A stretch of DNA of 64,000 nt from Bacteroidota bacterium (GTDB lineage Bacteria; Bacteroidota; Bacteroidia; Flavobacteriales; Schleiferiaceae). Where the stretch lies: NCBI GenBank assembly GCA_016868755.1, contig VGFU01000006.1, positions 1-64,000 of the forward strand. The letters run 5' to 3'. The notes beneath the pieces are model-generated. The model made no database searches, was not told where the DNA came from, and was given only the letters and a program-made list of their open reading frames with translations. Of the stretch, positions 8,114-16,354 are shown in pieces (position 1 is the first letter of the stretch; every line of letters starts with the position of its first letter). A program made the position numbers and the translations under genes.

Positions 8114-8876
8114 GGATTTTTCGTTCGTTAGCGGTCAAGGCATCGTAGCCTTTGGCCGAAATCTTGTCTAAAAGTTGGTCTAGGCTGGGCTCCTTTGGGC
8201 GGACTACTTCAAGCGGACTCGCCGAACGCCGTGCCGAGCGCCTACCTAGGCGCAGGTCGAGCAGGTGGGGCCGGTAGGCCATAAACCACCCGGCAGCGGC
8301 CCCCGCAAGGTGTGCAGCCCTCGCCGTCGTGTCGGGCGAAAATAGTCCGACCAGATCCATGCCCAGCAGCACCGCGAGCACGACCCAAAGCTTGAGCTCC
8401 AGGACCATAAACAGCCGAACCTTAAAGTCGGGAATGCGCACCGCTGCCGCGGTAAACACCGCATAAACCCCAGCTGATGCGCCGACTACCCAGGCGGGCC
8501 GCCAGATGCCGGCCAGCCAGGCGCCGAGTCCGCCCACGACCACGCCAACGACAAAAAGCTTGAGGATGCGCGTTGCCGGCCACAGTGTTTCGAGGAGGGA
8601 GGCGGTGAAGTACAGGGTCAGCGCGTTGAACACCAAGTGAAGGAGTCCGTGGTGCAGCGCACCGTAGGTCAGCAGCGTCCAGGGCTGGTACAACGGACTC
8701 AGGCCCTCCGTGTCGAGCGATAGGTAGCGCAAGATTCCGGCCTCGGCAGGCCATCCGACCAGCCAACCGACGACTTCGAGCACGGTTTGGATACCAAAAA
8801 CGAGCACAAGCCCCGCGATCAGCCGGTTGATGGGGCTGTGCTGGGTCCACATGCGAAACTGGTCCAACGGGCTCAC
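8088..8876 (-). CDS. Rhomboid family intramembrane serine protease (second copy)
   Basis: Predicted intramembrane protease with six or so hydrophobic segments. The catalytic Ser lies in VVGASAGVYAV (about residue 130) and the catalytic His in RAAHLAGAAAGW; HGLLHLVFN matches the conserved His-containing segment. A soluble C-terminal tail with SLDQLLDKISAKGYDALT is typical of Bacteroidota rhomboids of this type. The listed start is a GTG at 8876; an ATG at 8852 is an alternative. It begins 13 nt after the first rhomboid and overlaps the following EEP gene by 26 nt. Substrates are unknown. Confidence 0.9.
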   Translation of the reverse strand: MSPLDQFRMWTQHSPINRLIAGLVLVFGIQTVLEVVGWLVGWPAEAGILRYLSLDTEGLSPLYQPWTLLTYGALHHGLLHLVFNALTLYFTASLLETLWPATRILKLFVVGVVVGGLGAWLAGIWRPAWVVGASAGVYAVFTAAAVRIPDFKVRLFMVLELKLWVVLAVLLGMDLVGLFSPDTTARAAHLAGAAAGWFMAYRPHLLDLRLGRRSARRSASPLEVVRPKEPSLDQLLDKISAKGYDALTANERKILARHSQKK

Positions 8877-8889
8877 GGCGTGGGCTGGT

Positions 8890-9576
8890 TTAGAAACGGG
8901 TGCGGCTCGACTGCCATTTGCGAATCAACAGGTAGCCAAACAGCATTCCGCCGACGTGGGCAAAGTGCGCGATGCTCGACCCCGACGAAGCGACGCCGTT
9001 GAACAGTTCAAAGAGTCCGTAGATGGCCACAAAGTACTTGGCCTTGATGGGCAGCAAGAAGTAGAGGTAAATCTGCTGGTTGGGGTACATCATTCCAAAT
9101 CCCAGCAGCAGTCCAAACACAGCGCCTGAGGCCCCAACCGTCGGTGTTAGCGCGAGTGACTGCATCTGGTACAGGGCCTCGACGCTGCCGCTGAACTGGT
9201 GCAGGTTCGACGCCTGAAGGTATTCCCAGTAGTTCACGCCTAGGTGCAGCGCGGCGGCGCCAAATCCGGTCGCAAAGTAGTAGGTCAAAAAGCGCTGGCT
9301 TCCCCAGCGGTTTTCGAGCGGAGTTCCAAACATCCAGAGGGCAAACATGTTGCCCAATATGTGACCCAAGTTGCTGGTATCATGCAAGAAAAGATGGGTA
9401 ACCAGCTGGAACGGTTTAAACAGTTCGCTTACGGGCAAGTAGAGCCCAAACTGCCTCACGACGTCAAAGCCCATGCGGCCAAAAACGATGCTAGCAAAAA
9501 AGGCGAGTCCGTTGATGATCAACAAGTTCTTCACCACGGGCGGAAGAAAGCTGAATCCAGAAGGTCGGTAGTGCAT
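8890..9576 (-). CDS. Rhomboid family intramembrane serine protease (first copy)
   Basis: A 228-residue rhomboid protease. Seen: LVTHLFLHD and HILGNMFALWMFG (membrane segment with conserved His/Asn), the catalytic Ser in TVGASGAVFGLLLGF and the catalytic His in SIAHFAHVGGMLFGYL. Six hydrophobic segments fit the family core. The ATG at 9576 is 2 nt from the mutL stop, which argues for translational coupling and against the longer reading from 9723. It is less similar to the second rhomboid than tandem duplication alone would suggest, so the two probably have different roles. Confidence 0.92.
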   Translation of the reverse strand: MHYRPSGFSFLPPVVKNLLIINGLAFFASIVFGRMGFDVVRQFGLYLPVSELFKPFQLVTHLFLHDTSNLGHILGNMFALWMFGTPLENRWGSQRFLTYYFATGFGAAALHLGVNYWEYLQASNLHQFSGSVEALYQMQSLALTPTVGASGAVFGLLLGFGMMYPNQQIYLYFLLPIKAKYFVAIYGLFELFNGVASSGSSIAHFAHVGGMLFGYLLIRKWQSSRTRF

Positions 9577-9578
9577 GC

Positions 9579-11372
9579 TTAAAAGAATCGGGCCAGTTCG
9601 TCGGCGTTCAAAAGTCGGGCCGTGGGGCGGCCCAGGTCGTCGGTCCAGGGGTCGCTGCAGGCAAAAAGTCGGTCGATGATGTCTTGGGTTTCGCCCCGCC
9701 GCCGCGGGTGCGCGCTGAGCCATTGGCTAACCCAGGTGCGGAGTTCGCTTGGGTCATCCGGGTCGACGTGCGCCAGCCCTTGAAGCCAATCGATGGTCGA
9801 TTCCGGGGCGCAGTGCCCGGGGCCGGCGGTCCAGGTCCAGCCCTCAGCATCGGTTTGCCACGCAAATCCCCAGGCGGCAAGGCGGTCTTGCCAGGCGTCG
9901 ATCAGCCCGGGGTTGGGGGTCCATTCCAGCGGAAAGAGCCAGTTCTGCCCCGAGTGGGGGTGGGCATCGAGCCAGCGTTCGAGGTCAATGCGGCGCTGCG
10001 CCCGATCCAAGTGGACCACAACGAGCTTGTCGGGCATGGGCACGAGCGCAAACGTTCCAGCAATGCTTAGGGCCGCGGCCGCCGGGTTGGGTCGGCGCAT
10101 ACCGGAGTCGAGAACTTCTTCGTTCCAACCGGAACTGGGCAGTTCGAGCTCGTGCTGCACTCCGTGGCCCTCGACCGCGGGCGGAGCCAAAAATTCCAAG
10201 CTGCGGGCGGCTGCAGCGGCGCTGCTACCGTTGCCGTTGCCGTTGCCGCGGGGGGCCGACTCCGCCAAAAACGGATTGTAGTTCGGATTTACGTAAATGC
10301 CTGGGGCTTCGGGCCTGCTGCGGGTGCTCCAGTCGATGTGTTCGCCGACGGGAACCTCAAAGTCTAGGGTGGGCGCAATTTGGTGGATGCCGAGGGCGCG
10401 CCGCACGGCGCTCCGCACCACCGCATACACCCCGCGCTCGTCGTCAAACTTCACCTCGGTTTTGGCAGGATGCACGTTGACATCAATGCGCTCGGGATCG
10501 AGGTTCAGGTACAGCACGTAGGCTGGATGCTGGTCGCCCGAAATCAGGCCTTCAAAAGCCTCGAGCACCGCACGATGGATGTAAGGACTGCGCACCGTTC
10601 GGCGGTTGACAAACAAAAACTGGTCGCCGCGGGTCTTGCGGGCGGCCTCGGGCCGTAGCACAAAACCGTGCACGTGCACCAGGTCGGTCGTTTCGTCGAC
10701 GGGCACGAGTTTTTCGTTGCTTCGCCGGCCGAGTACGGCGGTGGTCCGCTGCCGGAGGTTGCCGGGCTCAAATACGCGTTCGTCGGCATTTTGGTGGCGG
10801 AGCACCATGCGGACCTCGGGGTGGGCGAGGGCCAGCGCGTCAAACGTTTCAAGGACGTGCTTGAACTCTACGGGGTCCGACTTCAAAAACTGGCGCCGCG
10901 CCGGAACGTTAAAAAACAGGTTGTCCAGGCTGACGCTCGTTCCCACGGGGCCGGGGCTGGGCATGCTGCCTTCGTGCTGTCCGCCGGAGCAGCGCAGCTC
11001 AATGCCCACTTCGTGTTCGGCGGTTCGCGACCGAAGCTTGACGTGGCCCACGGCCGCCATCGAGGCGAGGGCTTCGCCGCGAAAACCCATGGTCGTCAGG
11101 GCAAAAAGGTCGTCGGGCTCGCGGAGCTTTGACGTCGCATGGCGGACCAACGCCATGGGCAGGTCTTCGGGCGCAATACCGTGGCCGTTGTCGCGCACCT
11201 GAATGCGGGTGCGTCCGGCGTCGAGCAACGCAACTTCGATTTCGGTGGCCCCAGCGTCGAGGGCGTTTTCTACCAATTCCTTGACGACCGACGAAGGCCG
11301 CTGCACGACTTCGCCGGCGGCGACGAGGTTGGCCACCGACTCGGGGAGCGCGAGAATGGGGGCCAGGCTCAT
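9579..11372 (-). CDS. mutL: DNA mismatch repair protein MutL
   Basis: Mismatch repair ATPase that couples MutS recognition to downstream incision. The ATG at 11372 overlaps the stop of the small upstream gene by ATGA and gives 597 residues. GHKL ATPase motifs are clear: ELVENALDAGAT, DNGHGI, FRGEALASM and TSVSLDNLFFNVPARR. A low-complexity Gly-Asn/Ala linker near residues 370-385 (hexanucleotide repeat GGCAAC, about 10225-10256) separates the ATPase and dimerisation domains. The C-terminal part ends with LFACSDPW and TARLLNADELARFF. I did not recognise the DQHAxxE endonuclease motif in the C-terminal domain. Confidence 0.95.
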   Translation of the reverse strand: MSLAPILALPESVANLVAAGEVVQRPSSVVKELVENALDAGATEIEVALLDAGRTRIQVRDNGHGIAPEDLPMALVRHATSKLREPDDLFALTTMGFRGEALASMAAVGHVKLRSRTAEHEVGIELRCSGGQHEGSMPSPGPVGTSVSLDNLFFNVPARRQFLKSDPVEFKHVLETFDALALAHPEVRMVLRHQNADERVFEPGNLRQRTTAVLGRRSNEKLVPVDETTDLVHVHGFVLRPEAARKTRGDQFLFVNRRTVRSPYIHRAVLEAFEGLISGDQHPAYVLYLNLDPERIDVNVHPAKTEVKFDDERGVYAVVRSAVRRALGIHQIAPTLDFEVPVGEHIDWSTRSRPEAPGIYVNPNYNPFLAESAPRGNGNGNGSSAAAAARSLEFLAPPAVEGHGVQHELELPSSGWNEEVLDSGMRRPNPAAAALSIAGTFALVPMPDKLVVVHLDRAQRRIDLERWLDAHPHSGQNWLFPLEWTPNPGLIDAWQDRLAAWGFAWQTDAEGWTWTAGPGHCAPESTIDWLQGLAHVDPDDPSELRTWVSQWLSAHPRRRGETQDIIDRLFACSDPWTDDLGRPTARLLNADELARFF

Positions 11373-11626
11373 CTCAGGAGCAGCGAAGCCAAAACCAACA
11401 ATGCGCCAAAAATGCCGGCCATGCGCAAAAATTGGCTGCTGCCAGCTGATCGGGTGGTCCGCTTCGCCGACCACGCCTCGTGCAGCCGCTCTTTACGCGA
11501 CGCAGGATCGCTACCTGCGTCTTGGCCGAGTTGAGCAAGGCGTTCCTTGCGTTCGTCGTAGTAGCGGTGCTGCAGCTGAAAACCGCGGGGTTTGCTCTGG
11601 TTTTTAAACAGGGAAAAAAGCGCCAT
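11369..11626 (-). CDS. Small conserved protein with C-terminal membrane segment
   Basis: An 85-residue protein from the ATG at 11626 (MALFSLFKN...). The middle is charged (YYDERKERLAQLGQD) and the end is hydrophobic (GIFGALLVLASLLLR), so it is probably a tail-anchored membrane protein. The start is supported by a TACCTTTG box 6 nt upstream; the reading from 11635 lies within the gap and box. Its TGA overlaps the mutL ATG. Similar small genes occur in Bacteroidota and are often given unreliable names; no function can be assigned from sequence. Confidence 0.75.
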   Translation of the reverse strand: MALFSLFKNQSKPRGFQLQHRYYDERKERLAQLGQDAGSDPASRKERLHEAWSAKRTTRSAGSSQFLRMAGIFGALLVLASLLLR

Positions 11627-11632
11627 ACCCCC

Positions 11633-11640
11633 CAAAGGTA
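11633..11640 (-). promoter_or_regulatory. -7 promoter box of the mutL operon
   Basis: Minus-strand TACCTTTG ending 6 nt before the ATG at 11626. Confidence 0.6.
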
Positions 11641-11655
11641 CCGCGATTTTTGGCC

Positions 11656-11662
11656 TACTTTG
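11656..11662 (+). promoter_or_regulatory. Possible -7 box of the GH3/beta-lactamase gene
   Basis: TACTTTG, one base shorter than TAnnTTTG, 5 nt before the ATG at 11668 and back to back with the mutL-operon box. Confidence 0.3.
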
Positions 11663-11667
11663 GGGCT

Positions 11668-14367
11668 ATGAAAGCCAAATGGATCCTCGGTGCCGCATTT
11701 TTATGCAGCCCTTTGATACACAGCGTACTGCGTGCGCAATCCCTCGAACAGCAACTGGGTCAGCTCATCATGGTGGCGGGCTACAGCAACAAAGGCTCGG
11801 CGGAACTCGACCGCCTCGAGGACCTGGTTCGCCGCGGTGAGGTGGGCGGAATCATTTGGATGCAGGGCGGCCCCGAGCGCCAGCGGGCGGCCATTCAGCG
11901 CCTGCAAACGATTGCACTGAAGAAGATTCCGTTGATGATGGCCCAAGACGCCGAATGGGGTGCGGAGATGCGGCTTGACAGTGTGCCGCGCCTGCCGTGG
12001 CCGCTGACCTTGGGGGCCACGGGCGACACCGGGCTCGCTCGCCGTTACGGCCGTGCGTTGGCTACCGAATCGCGCATGCTGGGCATTCACGTCAACTTTT
12101 CGCCGGTCGTCGACGTCAACACCAACCCGCGCAACCCCATCATCGGACAGCGCGCCCTGGGGAGCGATCCGCACCGCGTCGCGCTGCTCGCGAAGGCCCA
12201 AATTCGCGGAATGGAGCAGGCCGGAATCATGGCCTGCGTCAAGCACTTCCCCGGCCACGGCGACACGGAGTCCGACAGCCACCACACGCTGCCCACGGTG
12301 GGTCGTCCGATTCGAGAGCTCCGTCGCCTGGACCTGGCTCCGTTTGCCGCAACCTTTGATGCGGGTGTTGGCTCGGTCATGGTGGCGCACGTGAACGTTC
12401 CGGCGCTTGATCCGAGCGGAACCCCGGCCTCGCTCAGCAAGGCCGTGGTCACCCACTGGATGCGCGACAGCCTGAAGTACGAGGGGCTCAGCTTTACGGA
12501 CGCCCTCAACATGAAGGGGGTGGCGCAGGACCTCGCCCCGGGTGAACTTGAGGTTCGCGCGTTTGAGGCGGGCCACGACGTGCTGCTTTTTGTTGGGAAC
12601 CCACGGGCCGCTATCAACGCCCTAAAAGCCGCGGTGCGCAGCGGACGCATTGATTCGGCCGAGGTCCACCGCCGCTACCTGCGCATCATCGACGCCAAAA
12701 TGCGTTGGAACTGTGCCGCGCCCCTACCGCCCGCCGACTACGAAGCCCAAAGGGCCGAATGGGATGCCTTGCGCCGCGAAATCTACGCCCAGGCGTTTAC
12801 CGCGGTAAAGGCAGCACCCGCCTGCGACGCGGTGGAGTTTGTGGGTGAAGGAACCTCGCCCGAAGGGCTCCGAGCTGCAACCGCCGCAGACCAACGCGTG
12901 GTCCTGATTTTTGGTCCGTCGACCTCCACCGCCTGGAAAAAGGGAGCCTGGACCGAAGAAATGAAGTCCGCCCTAGCTAAGCACCGCACAGCAGGACGCC
13001 GCGTCGCGGTGGTGCACCTGGGCAACCCCTATGGCCTGCGCGGGCAGCCCGTCGAAGACCTAGAAGGCCTTTGGGTGGGCTACGAAAACACGCCGGAGAC
13101 TCGGGAAGTTGCGGTGCGTGTGGCCAAAGGCCAGCACGTGGCCCCTGGAACCCTGCCGGTCAGCGGAATTCCTGCGCCCCGTCAGCTGCAACCCCTCAGC
13201 GCGGCTGACGCCGGATTTGCGCCCGATCTCGAGCGACGCATCGCCGACGTGGTGCAGCGCGGCCTAGACGCTAACGCCTACCCGGGATGCCAGGTGGTGG
13301 TGGCCCGCCACGGTTCGCTGGTCGTTAACAAGGGCTACGGAACGCTAGACGGCAGCCAAAAAGTGAAGCCCGAAACGATTTATGACTTGGCTTCGGTGAC
13401 CAAAATCATGGCGAGCGTGCCGCTCCTGCTCAAAGTCTACGACGAAGAAGGTCCGGGCTTTTTGACGCGTACGATGGACCAACTGCTGCCGGAGCTTAAT
13501 GGGTCCGCCATCGGTCGCGCCAAGGTGCAGGATGTGCTCGCCCACCAGTCGGGACTGCCCGCCTGGCTGCCGTTTTATACTTCGATGCTCCGACAAGACG
13601 GCGGGTACGATCACCGCTACCTGCGCACCGTGCGCGACACCGTGTACCGCCTACCGGTGGCTCCCGGAATCTGGGCCGCCCACTGGATGCACGACACCCT
13701 CATCGCCCGAATTTCTAGGGCGCCGCTCGGCCCTAAGGTCTATGAGTACTCCGACCTCGGATACTACCTTTTTCAGCGCTTTTTGGAGCGCCGCGATGGG
13801 CGCAGCATCGAGCGCCAGCTTGAAGACGACTGGTACGGACTGCTGGGCGCGGAACTTTGCTTTAACCCGGCGCCCTCCGACCGAATCGCTCCGACCGAAA
13901 ACGACCGGCGGTTTCGCAAGCAGCAGCTGCGCGGAACGGTGCACGATCAAGGAGCCGCGCTGCTCGGAGGGGTCGCCGGCCACGCGGGCGTTTTTGGGAC
14001 CGCCGAAGGGGTCGCCCAAATGATGCAGCTTTTTCTCGATGGAGGGCGCGCTAACGGGCTGCGTTTTGCGAGCAGCGAGGCGCTCCAAAGGTTCACGGCC
14101 TGCTTGGCCTGCGATCAGGGCAACCGGCGCGGACTGGGTTTTGACAAGCGCCAGCTCTCGGGCGGCGGACCAGCCTGCCTTTGCGCGAGCCGCGAGAGCT
14201 TCGGCCACACCGGATTCACCGGTACCTTTGCCTGGGCCGATCCGCAAACGGGCATTGTGCTCGTATTTCTTTCGAACCGCGTTTATCCTGATGCCAGTGT
14301 CAACAAACTCGCCCAAATGGGCATTCGCACCGACCTTCAGCAGGTGGTGTACAGCGCTTTGCTTTAG
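11668..14367 (+). CDS. Secreted GH3 beta-N-acetylhexosaminidase fused to a class C beta-lactamase-type serine hydrolase
   Basis: An 899-residue, two-domain periplasmic enzyme. After a signal peptide (cleavage likely after VLRAQ) comes a NagZ-like GH3 domain: KHFPGHGDTESDSHHTLP with the catalytic His dyad, and FTDALNMKGV with the nucleophile Asp. From about residue 520 follows a beta-lactamase/transpeptidase-like domain: SVTK with Ser576 and Lys579, YSDLGY as the YxN equivalent, and HTGFTGT as the KTG equivalent. The architecture suggests cleavage of both glycan and peptide parts of murein fragments; that is inference. Such fusions are known in Bacteroidota. It starts the plus-strand run to 17124. 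Confidence 0.92.
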   Translation: MKAKWILGAAFLCSPLIHSVLRAQSLEQQLGQLIMVAGYSNKGSAELDRLEDLVRRGEVGGIIWMQGGPERQRAAIQRLQTIALKKIPLMMAQDAEWGAEMRLDSVPRLPWPLTLGATGDTGLARRYGRALATESRMLGIHVNFSPVVDVNTNPRNPIIGQRALGSDPHRVALLAKAQIRGMEQAGIMACVKHFPGHGDTESDSHHTLPTVGRPIRELRRLDLAPFAATFDAGVGSVMVAHVNVPALDPSGTPASLSKAVVTHWMRDSLKYEGLSFTDALNMKGVAQDLAPGELEVRAFEAGHDVLLFVGNPRAAINALKAAVRSGRIDSAEVHRRYLRIIDAKMRWNCAAPLPPADYEAQRAEWDALRREIYAQAFTAVKAAPACDAVEFVGEGTSPEGLRAATAADQRVVLIFGPSTSTAWKKGAWTEEMKSALAKHRTAGRRVAVVHLGNPYGLRGQPVEDLEGLWVGYENTPETREVAVRVAKGQHVAPGTLPVSGIPAPRQLQPLSAADAGFAPDLERRIADVVQRGLDANAYPGCQVVVARHGSLVVNKGYGTLDGSQKVKPETIYDLASVTKIMASVPLLLKVYDEEGPGFLTRTMDQLLPELNGSAIGRAKVQDVLAHQSGLPAWLPFYTSMLRQDGGYDHRYLRTVRDTVYRLPVAPGIWAAHWMHDTLIARISRAPLGPKVYEYSDLGYYLFQRFLERRDGRSIERQLEDDWYGLLGAELCFNPAPSDRIAPTENDRRFRKQQLRGTVHDQGAALLGGVAGHAGVFGTAEGVAQMMQLFLDGGRANGLRFASSEALQRFTACLACDQGNRRGLGFDKRQLSGGGPACLCASRESFGHTGFTGTFAWADPQTGIVLVFLSNRVYPDASVNKLAQMGIRTDLQQVVYSALL

Positions 14368-14851
14368 CCTGTTGGCGGCAGCAGTCGCTCCGCTCTGGGC
14401 TCAAGCGCAAATTGCCCATGAATTTAGCCCCGGCGACAGCCTTTCGGTGCACTACTTCGGAAACGGCAAGCCTCGCATCATTACGTCGTTCCGTCAAGGA
14501 TTTGCGCACGGACCGTCTTTTGAGTACCACGCCTCGGGCCAAATCAACTTCATCACGCATTTTTATGACGGCGAGAAGACTGGCGAACAAAAAATGTTTG
14601 ACCAGGCCGGTCGCCTAATGTGGGTGAAAACATGGCAAGCTAACCGCATGCACGGCGAGGAACGGCTATACTACACCGACGGACAAATTCAGTCCCGCAT
14701 CGATTGGCGCAACAACCAAAAGCACGGCAAAGCTACGTTTTACTTCGAACAGGGTGGAATCGCGGCCGAACTCCGCTACGAATTTGGCACCCAAATCAGC
14801 GCCACCTACTACGACGAAGAGGGCAAGGTCAAAACCCAAAAGCTCGACTGA
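14291..14851 (+). CDS. Secreted MORN-repeat (YwqK-like) protein
   Basis: A protein of about 186 residues with repeats of the type G-x-x-x-x-Y-x-x-G (for example HGPSFEYHASGQINF, HGEERLYYTDGQI, HGKATFYFEQGG), as in MORN and YwqK-type antitoxin families. The hydrophobic stretch CTALCFSLLAAAVAPLWAQAQ is a good signal peptide. To keep it, translation must start at ATG 14291 or GTG 14297 inside the end of the upstream gene, a 77-nt overlap; the only later candidate is a TTG at 14372 that leaves a very short signal. Its TGA overlaps the bshA ATG. Function unknown; calling it an antitoxin would go too far, since no toxin is adjacent. Confidence 0.75.
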   Translation: MPVSTNSPKWAFAPTFSRWCTALCFSLLAAAVAPLWAQAQIAHEFSPGDSLSVHYFGNGKPRIITSFRQGFAHGPSFEYHASGQINFITHFYDGEKTGEQKMFDQAGRLMWVKTWQANRMHGEERLYYTDGQIQSRIDWRNNQKHGKATFYFEQGGIAAELRYEFGTQISATYYDEEGKVKTQKLD

Positions 14852-15981
14852 TGCGCATCGGAATCGTCTGCCACCCGACGTTTGGCGGTTCGGGAGTGCT
14901 GGCCACTGAATTGGCCGCGTTTCTCGCCCAGCAGGGCCACAGCGTGCACGTGATCAGCTATGCCATGCCGGCTCGGCTCGACGAACTGCAGCCCGACCTC
15001 TACTTTCACGAGATTCAGGTTCAAGATTATCCGCTTTTTCAGTACCAGCCCTACGAACTGGCCCTTTCGAGCATGATGGTGCAGGTGGTTCAGCGCGAAA
15101 AACTTGACTTGCTTCACGTGCACTACGCCATTCCGCATGCCTACGCCGCCTACATGGCGCGTAAAATTTTGGAGGATCAAGGTGTTCATATTCCGGTAGT
15201 TACCACCTTGCACGGTACCGATATTACGTTGGTGGGCAAGCACCCTTCCTACAAACCGGCCGTGTGCTTTTCGATTGAGCATTCCAGTGCCGTCACCTCG
15301 GTTTCGGAGTCGCTTCGCCGCGATACCGAGCGGATTTTTGACATTCGCCGCCCGATCACGGTGATTCCCAACTTTGTCGACCTCGACCGCTACGGGCGCT
15401 GCGCCGCCGCCGACCGAAGCAAAGTGGCCCCTGACGGTGTTCCCATTTTGGTTCATGTGTCCAACTTCAGGCGGGTCAAGCGCATTCCTGACGTGATCGA
15501 TATTTTTGCGCGAGTACGGAGCCAAATTCCGGTGCGCCTCGTGCTGGTGGGCGATGGCCCCGAGCGTCCGCGGGCCGAAGAAGATGTTCAGCAGCGAGGA
15601 CTCCACGACGACGTGCGCTGGATGGGTAAGTCCACTGAAGTTGAGCGCATTTTGTCGATGTCTGATGTCTTTTTGCTTCCCTCTGAATCGGAGTCCTTTG
15701 GCTTGGCGGCCCTCGAGGCCATGGCCTCCTTCGTTCCAGTGGTGGCCACCCGGGCCGGCGGACTTCCTGAGGTGGTGGACCACGGCGACTCAGGCTACCT
15801 CGAGGCGGTTGGCGACACCGAGGCTATGGCGCGCGACGTGCTCGAACTCCTGACCACCCCGGGCAAGCGCGAAGCCATGGGCCAACGGGCCCGCGCAAAA
15901 GCTGAGGAATTTGCCATGGCGGCCGTCGGAAGCCAGTACATTAACCTATACCAAAAACTCGTTCATGAGCAAGCGCGGTGA
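14851..15981 (+). CDS. bshA: N-acetyl-alpha-D-glucosaminyl L-malate synthase
   Basis: First enzyme of bacillithiol synthesis: joins UDP-GlcNAc and L-malate. The 376-residue GT4 glycosyltransferase has the N-terminal MRIGIVCHPTFGGSGVLATE, the HVHYAIPHA segment, LHGTDITLVG, EHSSAVTSVSESLR and the nucleotide-binding SESFGLAALEAMA. All are characteristic of BshA. The ATG at 14851 overlaps the upstream stop (TGATG). A longer reading from 14704 would shadow the MORN gene. YtxJ, a bacilliredoxin candidate, is encoded at 42623-42946, which supports bacillithiol use by this organism; bshB and bshC are not in the window. Confidence 0.94.
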   Translation: MRIGIVCHPTFGGSGVLATELAAFLAQQGHSVHVISYAMPARLDELQPDLYFHEIQVQDYPLFQYQPYELALSSMMVQVVQREKLDLLHVHYAIPHAYAAYMARKILEDQGVHIPVVTTLHGTDITLVGKHPSYKPAVCFSIEHSSAVTSVSESLRRDTERIFDIRRPITVIPNFVDLDRYGRCAAADRSKVAPDGVPILVHVSNFRRVKRIPDVIDIFARVRSQIPVRLVLVGDGPERPRAEEDVQQRGLHDDVRWMGKSTEVERILSMSDVFLLPSESESFGLAALEAMASFVPVVATRAGGLPEVVDHGDSGYLEAVGDTEAMARDVLELLTTPGKREAMGQRARAKAEEFAMAAVGSQYINLYQKLVHEQAR

Positions 15982-16354
15982 TTTTTCGACCGGCGGGACG
16001 CCCGACAACCCGTTTGCGGCGGCCCTCGCGTCGGCGCTGCAATCCAAGGGCCTTGAACTGCCAACGCCTTCGGGCGAACCTTCGACGGAGCCGAGCTCCG
16101 ATACCCTAGCCCTTCGGCCCAAAGGCACGCTCGAGCTGCGCTTTGAGCGCCGCAATGGAAAACCAACGACCGTGGTGTTCACCGACACCGTCGAGCACGC
16201 AGAGCCCGCCACGTGGGCGAGCGAACTCAAAAAACGCTGCAGTGTGGGCGGAAGCGTCGTGGGTGCGTCCATCGTGCTGCAGGGCGACGTGCGCGCCAAG
16301 GTCGAAGATTGGGCGAAGACCAAAGGACTTAAAACCAAACGAATCGGCGGCTAA
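15965..16354 (+). CDS. SUI1/YciH-family translation factor
   Basis: A 129-residue protein with a variable N-terminus and a C-terminal SUI1 (eIF1-like) domain: LELRFERRNGKPTTVV, then LKKRCSVGGSVV, IVLQGDVRAKVEDW and a terminal KGLKTKRIGG. In bacteria the family (YciH) is thought to affect initiation fidelity. The ATG at 15965 lies in the last codons of bshA (17-nt overlap), and the stop overlaps the next start as TAATG, so it is translated inside the operon. The family call is secure; its role here is not known. Confidence 0.85.
   Translation: MSKRGDFSTGGTPDNPFAAALASALQSKGLELPTPSGEPSTEPSSDTLALRPKGTLELRFERRNGKPTTVVFTDTVEHAEPATWASELKKRCSVGGSVVGASIVLQGDVRAKVEDWAKTKGLKTKRIGG

Noticed and set aside
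10225-10256. Hexanucleotide repeat (GCCGTT on plus strand)
   Set aside because: It encodes the Gly-Asn linker inside mutL and needs no separate explanation.
14291-14851. Toxin-antitoxin module suggested by the YwqK-like repeats
   Set aside because: No toxin gene is adjacent and the protein has a secretion signal, which does not fit a cytoplasmic antitoxin.
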